Of a stretch of 64,000 bases of DNA, positions 56,775 to 64,000 are shown one piece after another. Under the pieces are notes generated by a model. That model did no database searches and had not been told where the DNA came from. It saw nothing but the letters and a program-made list of their open reading frames with translations. The stretch comes from Streptomyces avidinii. GTDB taxonomy: Bacteria > Actinomycetota > Actinomycetes > Streptomycetales > Streptomycetaceae. Within the stretch, counting starts at the first letter, position 1, and every line of letters starts with the position of its first letter. Location of the stretch: contig NZ_BMVL01000001.1 in the NCBI RefSeq assembly GCF_014650695.1, forward strand, positions 1 to 64,000, written 5' to 3'. Made by a program: the position numbers and the translations under genes.

Positions 56775-57428
56775 CTACTTGCCGCTCTCCTTCTTCTTCG
56801 CCTCGGCGTCCTCGATGACCACCTCGGCGACCTGCTGCATGGACATCCGACGGTCCATGGACGACTTCTGGATCCACCGGAAGGCGGCCGGCTCGGTCAG
56901 CCCGTACTGCGTCTGCAGGATGCTCTTCGCACGGTCCACCAGCTTCCGCGTCTCCAGCCGCTGCGAGAGGTCGGCGACCTCCTGCTCCAGCGCACGCAGC
57001 TCCGCGAAGCGGGACACCGCCATCTCGATGGCGGGCACCACGTCGCTCTTGCTGAACGGCTTCACGAGGTACGCCATGGCCCCGGCGTCCCGGGCCCGCT
57101 CGACGAGGTCGCGCTGCGAGAACGCGGTGAGCATCAGGACGGGCGCGATGGACTCCTCCGCGATCTTCTCGGCCGCGGAGATCCCGTCCAGGACGGGCAT
57201 CTTCACATCGAGGATCACCAGGTCGGGGCGGTGCTCACGGGCGAGCTCGACGGCCGTCTGGCCGTCGCCGGCCTCGCCGACGACGGAGTAGCCCTCTTCT
57301 TCGAGCATCTCTTTGAGATCGAGACGGATGAGCGCCTCGTCCTCGGCGATGACGACGCGGGTCGTCAGCGGCGGAACGTGCGACTGGTCGGCGTCGGGCG
57401 TGGGCGTCGACTCGTGCTCGGCGGTCAC
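56775..57428 (-). CDS. ANTAR-domain response regulator (PdtaR-like)
   Basis: 217 residues. Receiver domain (about 23-140) with acidic pocket IAEDEALIRLDL, phosphoacceptor Asp in LVILDVKMP and Lys in LVKPF. The C-terminal ANTAR RNA-binding helices (about 150-210: LVDRAKSILQTQYGLTEPAAFRWIQ and SMQQVAEVVI) bind paired hairpins in target mRNAs as antiterminators. This layout matches mycobacterial PdtaR and the conserved actinomycete orthologue. GTG 57428 follows GAGGAG. The cognate histidine kinase is not nearby, as usual. Confidence 0.93.
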   Translation of the reverse strand: MTAEHESTPTPDADQSHVPPLTTRVVIAEDEALIRLDLKEMLEEEGYSVVGEAGDGQTAVELAREHRPDLVILDVKMPVLDGISAAEKIAEESIAPVLMLTAFSQRDLVERARDAGAMAYLVKPFSKSDVVPAIEMAVSRFAELRALEQEVADLSQRLETRKLVDRAKSILQTQYGLTEPAAFRWIQKSSMDRRMSMQQVAEVVIEDAEAKKKESGK

Positions 57429-57499
57429 GGATGCTCCTCTTTGCGGGGCTCTGCTGCTTGGATGAGCCTACCTAGCAGCGAGGCAGCATGGTCACCCGG

Positions 57500-57505
57500 T
57501 ACACT
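57500..57505 (+). promoter_or_regulatory. Candidate -10 of tRNA-Leu
   Basis: TACACT lies 15 bases before the tRNA; no convincing -35 is seen at 16-18 bp. Confidence 0.4.
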
Positions 57506-57520
57506 CCGACGTGCGACCCT

Positions 57521-57603
57521 GCCGGGTTGGTGGAATGGCATACACGGATGTCTCAAACACATCTGCCCGTGAGGGCTTGCGGGTTCGAGTCCCGCACCCG
57601 GCA
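57521..57603 (+). tRNA. tRNA-Leu (anticodon CAA)
   Basis: 83 bases with a long variable arm (class II). Acceptor GCCGGGT pairs with ACCCGGC, discriminator A; anticodon stem GATGT/ACATC encloses loop CTCAAAC with anticodon CAA, reading UUG. T arm GCGGG-TTCGAGT-CCCGC. CCA is not encoded. Confidence 0.95.
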
Positions 57604-57613
57604 CAGCATCCAG

Positions 57614-57651
57614 AAAGCGGACGTTCACCATCGCGTGAACGTCCGCTTTTT
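57614..57651 (+). terminator. tRNA-Leu terminator
   Basis: Perfect 15-bp inverted repeat (57614-57628 and 57635-57649) ending in TTTTT, a classical intrinsic terminator 11 bases after the tRNA. Confidence 0.85.
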
Positions 57652-57689
57652 GTCACGCGTGGCGAGCCACTGTCACAGAGGGTGGCCCC

Positions 57690-58478
57690 ATGGAGTTCCA
57701 CAGCCTTGAAACACGGCAGACGGCCCTCTCCCTCTTGCGCGGAGGCACCCGCAACGCGGACGTTGCGCGGCGTCTGAACGTACCGCTGGGCACCATCGGC
57801 TACTGGAAGCACTTGGACCGCGCAACGCGCGGGGAATGTCCCGGATCCCACGATCCAGATTGCCCTCGCTGCGATGGGAGCCCCCTGGACGCCGAGGCGT
57901 ACGCATATCTGCTCGGGCTCTATCTGGGCGACGGCCATATAAGCCACTACTCGGGGCATCGCGTCCCCAACCTCATGATCACATGCGATGACCACTGGCC
58001 CGGCCTGATGGATTCCGCCGAGCGGGCGATGGAGCGAGTGTTCCCCTCCAATCAGGTGTGCCGGGTCCGGAAAGTCGGTTGTCACAACGTCAAGGTCTAC
58101 TCGATGCACCTCGAATGCCTCTTCCCTCAACACGGGCCGGGCAGGAAACACGAGCGAGCCATCGCTCTCGAAGGCTGGCAGCAGGAGATCGTGGACGATC
58201 ACCCGTGGGAATTCCTGCGTGGGTTGATCCACTCCGACGGATGCAGGATCACCAACTGGACCACCCGCATGGTCGGGGGCGTGAAGAAACGCTACGAGTA
58301 CCCGCGGTACTTCTTCACCAACAAGTCCGACGACATCCGGAAGCTCTGCACCGACACGCTGACCAAGGTCGGCGTCCGGTGGACGGTCCTGGCGCGGGGC
58401 AGTGATCCGTTCAACGTGTCCGTCGCGCGGAAGGACTCCGTCGCCCTCATGGACGCCCACATCGGGCCGAAGTACTAG
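57690..58478 (+). CDS. Free-standing LAGLIDADG-type protein with N-terminal HTH
   Basis: 262 residues. An N-terminal helix-turn-helix (about 8-42: TALSLLRGGTRNADVARRLNVPLGTIGYW by position) is followed by C50-x3-H54-x3-C58-x2-C61, a possible zinc knuckle. Two LAGLIDADG motifs follow, LLGLYLGDG at 74-82 and LRGLIHSDG at 176-184, each keeping the metal-binding Asp. So it has the plan of a monomeric homing endonuclease but is not inside an intron or intein; it lies just after tRNA-Leu. It may be a homing enzyme, or a domesticated DNA-binding protein like WhiA, which has the same fold. No WhiA C-terminal domain is seen. GAGGGTGG precedes the ATG. Confidence 0.8.
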   Translation: MEFHSLETRQTALSLLRGGTRNADVARRLNVPLGTIGYWKHLDRATRGECPGSHDPDCPRCDGSPLDAEAYAYLLGLYLGDGHISHYSGHRVPNLMITCDDHWPGLMDSAERAMERVFPSNQVCRVRKVGCHNVKVYSMHLECLFPQHGPGRKHERAIALEGWQQEIVDDHPWEFLRGLIHSDGCRITNWTTRMVGGVKKRYEYPRYFFTNKSDDIRKLCTDTLTKVGVRWTVLARGSDPFNVSVARKDSVALMDAHIGPKY

Positions 58479-58480
58479 CG

Positions 58481-58999
58481 TCAGCGGTGGGTGACGGTCC
58501 CGGTGGTCGGGTCGTAGGTGATCAGGGGCGGCAGTTCGTGGTGGCCGGTGACGGTCTCGGCGGTCAGGACGGCCGGGCGGCCGCAGGCCGTGCCCAGTTC
58601 GGTCAGGAACCGCAGTACGTCGGCGACGTGGTCCCCGTCCTCGATGTCGTCGGGCCAGAGGGAGAATTCGATCCCGTCGACCGGCAGGTGGCCCGTGAAC
58701 CTGGTGCGGCCGCAGCGGACGGAGAGGCTTGCCGTGTAGCCCTCCTCCAGCGTGGCGAAGGGGTCCTCGGTGTCGTTCCGGTCGATGTCCCGCCCCTCGG
58801 CGCCGTCGTGCCAGGTGAGCTGGTCGGCGGCGCCGCGGAAGTGGTGGAGGACCTGCTGCCAGTCGGTGTCGTCGGTGCCTGTGACGGTGATGTCGCGAAG
58901 GCTTCCGTCGACGTAGAACACCTCGCACATCCACGGTTCGGGCAGTCGGCAGGTGCCCGGGCGGGGTTCGCAGTCGTGGTGTGGTGGCTGCGTGGTCAT
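58481..58999 (-). CDS. Hypothetical acidic protein
   Basis: 172 residues, acidic, no signal or membrane segment. It contains WMCEVFYVDGSLRDITV near the N-terminus and a regular beta/alpha pattern, but no family that I recognise. It converges on the LAGLIDADG gene with only 2 bases between the stops, and lies 45 bases after the MarR-like gene on the same strand, so the two may be cotranscribed. Confidence 0.6.
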   Translation of the reverse strand: MTTQPPHHDCEPRPGTCRLPEPWMCEVFYVDGSLRDITVTGTDDTDWQQVLHHFRGAADQLTWHDGAEGRDIDRNDTEDPFATLEEGYTASLSVRCGRTRFTGHLPVDGIEFSLWPDDIEDGDHVADVLRFLTELGTACGRPAVLTAETVTGHHELPPLITYDPTTGTVTHR

Positions 59000-59044
59000 T
59001 CGGTCCGTCCCCCGTGTGCGTCCGTTGCGAGGGCCAGTATGGCG

Positions 59045-59500
59045 TTACGGGAGGTCGCCGTTGCCGCCGAGGTTGGCGACCGTGCGGCGGAGGGTGTCGA
59101 TCGTGGCCGCGTAGGTGGCGTCGTCGATGCCTTCCCGCATGCGTGTGTGGACCTTCGCGTTGCGGTCGTGGGCTCGGAGGCGTCCTGCTTCGCCGGCTGC
59201 GGTGAGGGTGAGGCGGTGGTCGGTCTCGGTGAGCCAGCCGCGGGTGGTGAGGTCGGCGTAGACCGCTTCGAAGTCGGTGTTCTGGTCGTCGAAGGGGGTC
59301 AGCTTCTCGGTGAGGGCCTTGCGGGTCCATTCGCCCGGGGTGCCGGCTGTGTGGCCCAGGGTCCACCAGTGGGGCTGGGTGAGGTGTTCTTCGGCGAGGG
59401 CCGTGCGGAGGCCGCCGATGACGAGGTTTGCGGCTTCGCGGGCCCAGTGGCCGATGGGCTGGGCGGCGAGCTGCTGCTGGGAGTACTCGTTCGTCGTCAT
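59045..59500 (-). CDS. MarR-family winged-helix regulator
   Basis: 151 residues. LGHTAGTPGEWTRKALTEKLTPF and VYADLTTRGWLTETDHRLTLTAAGEAGRL make the winged helix-turn-helix of MarR type; N- and C-terminal helices are for dimerisation. The promoter contains an inverted repeat, so it is probably autoregulated. The ATG lies 8 bases after the -10, with no Shine-Dalgarno. No obvious target other than itself and perhaps the hypothetical gene downstream. Confidence 0.8.
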   Translation of the reverse strand: MTTNEYSQQQLAAQPIGHWAREAANLVIGGLRTALAEEHLTQPHWWTLGHTAGTPGEWTRKALTEKLTPFDDQNTDFEAVYADLTTRGWLTETDHRLTLTAAGEAGRLRAHDRNAKVHTRMREGIDDATYAATIDTLRRTVANLGGNGDLP

Positions 59501-59508
59501 GTCGCGAA

Positions 59509-59537
59509 CGTATGACCTCAGGTGAGGTTGAGGTCAA
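59509..59537 (-). promoter_or_regulatory. MarR-gene promoter with embedded operator
   Basis: TTGACC (-35, 59532-59537) and CATACG (-10, 59509-59514), 17 bp apart on the minus strand. The perfect inverted repeat TGACCTCA-N8-TGAGGTCA (59513-59536) fills the spacer and touches both boxes, a typical MarR autoregulatory operator. Confidence 0.8.
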
Positions 59538-59727
59538 GGGATGGGTCGACGAGCGCGGCCGGAGGTGATTTCGGCTCTGCGGTCGCTGCGAACGGGGATG
59601 CGGTGTTGTCGTTCGAGGAGTTCGGGGCCGTGGTGGATCGGCGGTTCGGCTGGTGGTGCGGGTGGCGGGTGACCGCGTCGGGCGGGGTGCGGCGGCCCGA
59701 CGCGGTGCGTCGTGTGCGGGTGGTGCG

Positions 59728-61155
59728 TCAGCGGACGGGGTCGCCGATGTGGTGGATGCGGACGAGGTTGGTGGAGCCGGTGACGCCGGGGGGTGAGCCG
59801 GCGGTGATGACGACGACGTCGCCGGGGATGCAGCGTCCGATGCGCAGGAGTTCTTCTTCGACTTGGGCGACCATGGCGTCGGTGGAGTCGACGTGGGGGC
59901 CGAGGAAGGTTTCTACGCCCCAGGTGAGGTTGAGTTGGGAGCGGGTGGCCTGGTCGGGGGTGAAGGCCAGGAGGGGGATGGGTGAGCGGTAGCGGGAGAG
60001 TCGGCGGACGGTGTCGCCGCTCTGGGTGAAGGCGATGAGGAATTTGGCGTCGAGGAAGTCGCCCATTTCGGCGGCGGCTCGGGCGACGGCGCCGCCTTGG
60101 GTGCGGGGCTTGTTGCGGTCGGTGAGGGGCGGGAGGCCCTTGGCGAGGATGTCTTCTTCGGCGGCTTCGACGATGCGGGACATGGTGCGGACGGTTTCGA
60201 CGGGGTATTTGCCGACGCTGGTTTCGCCGGAGAGCATGACGGCGTCGGTGCCGTCGATGATGGCGTTGGCGACGTCGCTGGCTTCGGCGCGGGTGGGTCG
60301 GGAGTTGTCGATCATCGAGTCGAGCATTTGGGTGGCGACGATGACGGGCTTGGCGTTGCGCTTGGCGAGTTTGACGGCGCGCTTTTGGACGATGGGGACT
60401 TGTTCGAGGGGCATTTCGACGCCGAGGTCGCCGCGGGCGACCATGATGCCGTCGAAGGCGGCGACGATGTCGTCGATGTTGTCGACGGCCTGCGGCTTTT
60501 CGATCTTGGCGATGACGGGGAGGCGTCGGCCTTCTTGGTCCATGATGCGGTGGACGTCTTCGATGTCGTGGCCGCTGCGGACGAAGGAGAGGGCGATGAC
60601 GTCGGCGCCGGTGCGCAGGGCCCAGCGGAGGTCTTCGATGTCTTTTTCGGAGAGTGCGGGGACGGAGACGGCTACTCCGGGGAGGTTGAGGCCCTTGTGG
60701 TCGGAGACCATGCCGCCTTCGATGACGCGGGTGTGGACGCGGGGGCCGTCGATTGCGGTGACTTCGAGGGTGACGCGGCCGTCGTCGACGAGGATGAGTT
60801 CGCCGGTGGTGACGTCGGCGGCGAGTCCTTTGTAGGTGGTGCCGCAGGTGTGGCGGTCGCCGTGGTGGTCTTCGACGGTGATGGTGAACTCGTCACCGCG
60901 TTCAAGGAGTACGGGTCCTTCGCGGAAGCGGCCGAGGCGGATCTTCGGGCCTTGAAGGTCGGCGAGGATGCCGACGCTGCGGCCGGTCTCGTCGGAGGCC
61001 TTGCGTACGCGCTGGTAGCGCTCCTCGTGTTCGGCGTAGGTGCCGTGGCTGAGGTTGAGGCGGGCGATGTCCATTCCGGCTTCGACCAGGGCTTTGATCT
61101 GGTCGTATGAGTCGGTTGCGGGGCCCAGGGTACATACGATTTTCGCTCGGCGCAT
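59728..61155 (-). CDS. pyk: Pyruvate kinase
   Basis: 475 residues. Converts phosphoenolpyruvate and ADP to pyruvate and ATP. MRRAKIVCTLGPATDSYDQI at the N-terminus, active-site loop VIAKIEKPQAVDNIDDI, MVARGDLGVEMPLEQVP, LSGETSVGKYPVETV and the C-terminal regulatory domain are all present. The ATG at 61155 is supported by homology. Codon use is more T-rich at third positions than in neighbouring genes, shared with the next two genes. Confidence 0.97.
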   Translation of the reverse strand: MRRAKIVCTLGPATDSYDQIKALVEAGMDIARLNLSHGTYAEHEERYQRVRKASDETGRSVGILADLQGPKIRLGRFREGPVLLERGDEFTITVEDHHGDRHTCGTTYKGLAADVTTGELILVDDGRVTLEVTAIDGPRVHTRVIEGGMVSDHKGLNLPGVAVSVPALSEKDIEDLRWALRTGADVIALSFVRSGHDIEDVHRIMDQEGRRLPVIAKIEKPQAVDNIDDIVAAFDGIMVARGDLGVEMPLEQVPIVQKRAVKLAKRNAKPVIVATQMLDSMIDNSRPTRAEASDVANAIIDGTDAVMLSGETSVGKYPVETVRTMSRIVEAAEEDILAKGLPPLTDRNKPRTQGGAVARAAAEMGDFLDAKFLIAFTQSGDTVRRLSRYRSPIPLLAFTPDQATRSQLNLTWGVETFLGPHVDSTDAMVAQVEEELLRIGRCIPGDVVVITAGSPPGVTGSTNLVRIHHIGDPVR

Positions 61156-61183
61156 GAGGCGAGCGTATTCCCCTACCTGTGGG

Positions 61184-61212
61184 TAGGTAATCGCTTCCGG
61201 GTGTCCACTCAA
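61184..61212 (-). promoter_or_regulatory. pyk promoter
   Basis: TTGAGT (-35, 61207-61212) and TACCTA (-10, 61184-61189), 17 bp apart on the minus strand. A long inverted repeat begins at 61210 and overlaps the -35. Confidence 0.6.
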
Positions 61213-61236
61213 CAACCTTTGAGCAAAAGGTTGTTG
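61210..61236. promoter_or_regulatory. Inverted repeat over the pyk -35
   Basis: CAACAACCTTT (61210-61220) and AAAGGTTGTTG (61226-61236), 11-bp perfect arms with a 5-base centre, unusually AT-rich here. A second GTTGTCAAC-like palindrome adjoins it. Likely operator of a metabolic regulator. Confidence 0.6.
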
Positions 61237-61255
61237 ACAACTGTTGAATGTGCAT

Positions 61256-61279
61256 GGGGGTGCTCTGATGAGCACCCCC
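61256..61279 (-). terminator. Terminator after the SIMPL gene
   Basis: Perfect 10-bp inverted repeat (61256-61265 and 61270-61279) with loop TGAT, 24 bases past the SIMPL stop on the minus strand. Confidence 0.7.
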
Positions 61280-61302
61280 GGGGGGCTGAATTCGTCGGTT
61301 TT

Positions 61303-62013
61303 TCAGAGCTGGGGAGGGGTCATCGTGAACCGGGCGTTCACCTGGGCGTAGACGGTCTGGCGTTGGGGTTCGAGGTCGAGCGGCGGGGGGCCGGCTTCCT
61401 CGCCGGCGCTGAAGGCCATGGTGCGCATGCCGCCGCCGGGGTGGGAGGGGAAGGGTTCGGCGTTCTCGGCGCCGAGGTCGGCGAGTTCGACGAGGGCGGC
61501 GAGGTTCGCGCCGAGTGCTTCGGCGTATTCGCGGGCGCGCTGGACGGCTTCGAGTACGGCTTGTCGGCGGGCCTGGCCGTGGGCGGGTGAGGTGGGGCGC
61601 AGGGCCCACCAGGGGCCGTCGACCTGGGTGAGTTCGAGGTCGGCGAGGCGGGTGGTGAGTTCGCCGAGGGTGGTGAAGTCGCTGAGCTCGGCGGTGATGT
61701 GGACGCGGCCGTGGTAGGCGCGGACGCGTTCGGCGCGGCCGTGGCGGGTGAGTTCGGGGGTGATGGAGAAGGCGCCGGTTTCGAGCTTTTCGACGGGGTC
61801 GCCGTAGCTCTTGATGAGGTCGAGGACGGTGTTGTTGCGGCGGGTGAGGTCTTCGAGTGCGGTGCGGCGGTCGGTTCCGCGGGCGCTGACGGTGATGCCG
61901 ATGCGGGCGATCTCGGGGTCGACTTCGATGCGGGCTTCGCCGCGGACTGCTACGCGGGGTACTTCGGGGGTTCCGTAGGGCTGGTGCGATGCGTGCGCTG
62001 CGTCCTGGGTCAT
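61303..62013 (-). CDS. SIMPL-domain (DUF541) protein
   Basis: 236 residues from ATG 62013 (MTQDAAHAS). PRVAVRGEARIEVDPEIARIGITVSARG begins the SIMPL fold and residues up to about 220 (YRAREYAEALGANLAALVELAD region, then QTVYAQVNARF) complete it. Unlike many relatives, it has no signal peptide, so it is probably cytoplasmic. Function of the family is poorly known (oxidative stress, IRAK-binding by name). Confidence 0.85.
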   Translation of the reverse strand: MTQDAAHASHQPYGTPEVPRVAVRGEARIEVDPEIARIGITVSARGTDRRTALEDLTRRNNTVLDLIKSYGDPVEKLETGAFSITPELTRHGRAERVRAYHGRVHITAELSDFTTLGELTTRLADLELTQVDGPWWALRPTSPAHGQARRQAVLEAVQRAREYAEALGANLAALVELADLGAENAEPFPSHPGGGMRTMAFSAGEEAGPPPLDLEPQRQTVYAQVNARFTMTPPQL

Positions 62014-62142
62014 GGTTTCCACTGTCGCACTGTCGCTCGCGCGGGTGTGGTCATCGGATCGCAACCTGGCGGGGGTGTTGTGGCCTGTTGCTGCTGGGTC
62101 AGAATCTACGCGCGTTGTTCACGCCTCAAAAGGGGAGATGGT

Positions 62143-63945
62143 ATGGCGTTCGACCGTAGGACTTTTCTGGGTACGACGGCTGCGACGGGTGCGGCTGTGG
62201 CGTTGGCGGGGGCCACGAGCACCCCGGCTGCCGCGGCCCCGCAGGATGCGAAGGGGGCCGGGCCGCGGACGTACGCGTTCACGGTGATGGGGACGACGGA
62301 CCTGCACGGGAACGTCTTCAACTGGGACTACTTCACGGACAAGGAGTTCGACGACAAGGCGCACAACGACGTCGGTCTGGCGAAGATCTCCACGTTGGTG
62401 AACCAGGTGCGGGCGGAGAAGGGGCGGCGCAACACGCTGCTGATCGATGCCGGTGACACGATTCAGGGCACGCAGTTGTCGTACTACTACGCGAAGGTGG
62501 ATCCGATCACCGCGCGGCGTGGTCCGGTGCACCCGATGGCGCAGGCGATGAACGCGATCGGTTATGACGCGGCGGCGCTGGGGAACCACGAGTTCAATTA
62601 CGGCATTCCGGTGCTGCGGAAGTTCGAGGAGCAGTGCGACTTCCCGTTGCTGGGGGCGAACGCGCTGGATGCGAAGACGCTGCGGCCGGCGTTCGCGCCG
62701 TACAGCATGCACAAGCTGCGTACGCCGTGCGGGCGGGATGTGAAGGTGGCGGTGCTGGGGTTGACGAACCCGGGTATCGCGATCTGGGACAAGGCGAACG
62801 TGCAGGGGAAGATGACGTTCCCGGGGCTGGAGGAGCAGGCGGCGAAGTACGTGCCGAAGCTGCGGTCGATGGGCGCCGATGTGGTGATCGTGTCGGCGCA
62901 TTCCGGTTCGAGCGGTACGTCCTCGTACGGGGACCAGTTGCCGTACATCGAGAACGCGGCGGCGCTGGTGGCGGAGCAGGTGCCGGGGATCGACGCGATC
63001 CTGGTGGGGCACGCGCACACGGAGATCCCGGAGTACCGGGTGAAGAACGGGGCGACCGGCAAGGAGGTGGTGCTGTCGGAGCCGTTGAAGTGGGGGCAGC
63101 GGCTGACGCTGTTCGACTTCGAGCTGACGTGGGTGAAGGGCCGCTGGTCGGTGGCGAAGGTTTCGGCGAAGGTGCTGAATTCGAACACGGTCGCGGAGGA
63201 CGAGAAGATCACGCGGCTGCTGTCGGACGAGCACCGCAAGGTCGTGGCGTACGTGAACCAGGTGATCGGTACGTCGACGCAGGCGATGTCGTCGGCGGAG
63301 GGGGCGTTCAAGGACGTCGCGATCATCGATCTGATCAACCACGTGCAGGCGGGGACGGTGAAGGGGGCGTTGGCCGGTTCGGAGTGGGCGGCGCTGCCGG
63401 TGCTGTCGCAGGCGTCGTGCTTCTCGCGGACGGCGGCGATCCCGGCCGGGCAGGTGACGATCCGGGATGCGGCGGGTCTGTATCCGTTCGAGAACACGAT
63501 GGAGGCGCGGCTGCTGACGGGTGCGCAGGTGAAGGACTACCTGGAGTACTCGGCGCGGTACTTCGTGCGGACGGCGCCGGGTGATGCGGTGGATCCGGCG
63601 AAGCTGACGAACTCCGAGGGCATTCCGGACTACAACTACGACGCGGTGTACGGGTTGGCGTACGACATCGACATCGCGCAGCCGGTGGGTTCGCGGATCG
63701 TGGGGTTGTCGTTCCAGGGGAAGCCGGTGGATCCGGCGGCGCAGTTCGTGCTGGCGGTGAACAACTACCGGGCTTCGGGTGGCGGGAACTTCCCGCACGT
63801 GCCGCAGGCGAAGCAGGTGTGGTCGAACTCGGACGAGATCCGCAACACGATCATCCAGTGGGTGAAGGCGAAGGGGACCGTCGACCCGGCGCAGTTCGCG
63901 TCGGTGGACTGGCGTCTGACGCGGGCCGGGGTTGCGGTGTTCTAG
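62143..63945 (+). CDS. Tat-exported 5'-nucleotidase/2',3'-cyclic phosphodiesterase
   Basis: 600 residues. Twin-arginine signal DRRTFLGTTAATGAAVALAGA. Metallophosphatase domain (about 45-320): GTTDLHGNVFNWDYF, DAGDTIQGTQ, ALGNHEFNYG, VSAHSG and VGHAHTE carry the dinuclear metal ligands. The C-terminal 5'-nucleotidase domain (about 360-570) ends with NNYRASGGGNFPHV. Releases phosphate and nucleosides from extracellular nucleotides. AGGGGAGATG precedes the ATG. Confidence 0.95.
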   Translation: MAFDRRTFLGTTAATGAAVALAGATSTPAAAAPQDAKGAGPRTYAFTVMGTTDLHGNVFNWDYFTDKEFDDKAHNDVGLAKISTLVNQVRAEKGRRNTLLIDAGDTIQGTQLSYYYAKVDPITARRGPVHPMAQAMNAIGYDAAALGNHEFNYGIPVLRKFEEQCDFPLLGANALDAKTLRPAFAPYSMHKLRTPCGRDVKVAVLGLTNPGIAIWDKANVQGKMTFPGLEEQAAKYVPKLRSMGADVVIVSAHSGSSGTSSYGDQLPYIENAAALVAEQVPGIDAILVGHAHTEIPEYRVKNGATGKEVVLSEPLKWGQRLTLFDFELTWVKGRWSVAKVSAKVLNSNTVAEDEKITRLLSDEHRKVVAYVNQVIGTSTQAMSSAEGAFKDVAIIDLINHVQAGTVKGALAGSEWAALPVLSQASCFSRTAAIPAGQVTIRDAAGLYPFENTMEARLLTGAQVKDYLEYSARYFVRTAPGDAVDPAKLTNSEGIPDYNYDAVYGLAYDIDIAQPVGSRIVGLSFQGKPVDPAAQFVLAVNNYRASGGGNFPHVPQAKQVWSNSDEIRNTIIQWVKAKGTVDPAQFASVDWRLTRAGVAVF

Positions 63946-63964
63946 GCCGTCCTGGGTGGGGCGG

Positions 63965-64000
63965 GGCCGGCCGGTCGCGGTGTGCCGCGGCCGGCCGGCC
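63965..64000 (+). terminator. Terminator after the 5'-nucleotidase gene
   Basis: Arms 63965-63980 and 63985-64000 pair over 16 bp with one T-G wobble and a TGTG loop, starting 20 bases after the stop. The window ends at the hairpin, so a T run cannot be checked. Confidence 0.7.

Noticed and set aside
57521..57603. tRNA-Leu as attachment site of an integrated element
   Set aside because: No integrase and no second copy of the tRNA 3' end is seen within the window.
59522..59992. Plus-strand ORF starting between the MarR gene and pyk
   Set aside because: More than half is antisense to pyk; the first part has no Shine-Dalgarno and no recognisable sequence.
62101..62140. PHO box before the 5'-nucleotidase gene (GTTCACG...)
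   Set aside because: Only one GTTCAC half-unit is seen; PhoP boxes need two direct units of 11 bases.

Overview
The window is chromosomal DNA of a streptomycete. It has the strong G/C third-position bias typical of the genus, frequent GTG starts, many start/stop overlaps (ATGA, GTGA), a chaplin, a mycothiol-type DinB-fold protein, a class-E-sortase-like LAHTG motif and several families found mainly in Streptomyces (DUF6343, SPW_0924, DUF4184, DUF3068). The content is mostly core chromosome. I see no insertion sequence, prophage, integrase or CRISPR array.

Layout. 1-12.2 kb: uvrA, a DinB-fold/metallo-hydrolase pair, an MHS-type transporter, a TerC/TerD stress block (terC behind a probable Mn2+ riboswitch, a TerD fusion, terD) and uvrB. 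12.4-24.9 kb: secreted phosphodiesterase, ogt, exporter, two cupins, a methyltransferase whose 5' end looks frameshifted, psuG-psuK, a uridine-kinase-like protein without a P-loop, a WGR-domain beta-propeller protein, DUF2293, an HtrA-like protein without catalytic His and Ser, a long chaplin and a HAD protein. 24.8-33.6 kb: SWIM/SNF2 pair, an HTH-membrane protein, small secreted and membrane proteins, and PAC2-coaE-TPR. 33.9-49.6 kb: rpsA, methyltransferase-hrpB, DUF3068 with a 46-residue protein, a beta-helix protein, a lytic transglycosylase, DUF4184, polA, a YdeP-type oxidoreductase and a thioesterase. 49.9-64 kb: a leaderless lipoprotein gene, the complete livKHMGF operon, an ANTAR response regulator, tRNA-Leu(CAA), a free-standing LAGLIDADG protein, a MarR regulator, pyruvate kinase, a SIMPL protein and a Tat-exported 5'-nucleotidase.

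The most striking pattern is regulatory. Four unlinked genes, uvrB, ogt, polA and the WGR-propeller gene, each have an exact match to the actinobacterial RecA-independent DNA-damage promoter (RecA-NDp/PafBC motif, TGTCRGTG-N8-TANNNT) directly upstream and in the right orientation. For uvrB, ogt and polA the spacing predicts leaderless mRNAs that begin at or next to the start codon. The WGR gene is the uncharacterised member, which makes it a candidate new component of the DNA-damage response. uvrA, also present, lacks the motif.

Other regulatory structure readable from sequence: a probable yybP-ykoY Mn2+ riboswitch before terC, an rpsA leader hairpin that hides the Shine-Dalgarno, a MarR promoter with an embedded inverted repeat, an inverted repeat over the pyk -35, a dyad between -35 and -10 of a lipoprotein gene, and period-10 and period-29 direct repeats in front of the PAC2 and SNF2 operons. 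Functions are assigned from motifs read by eye; no database search was possible.
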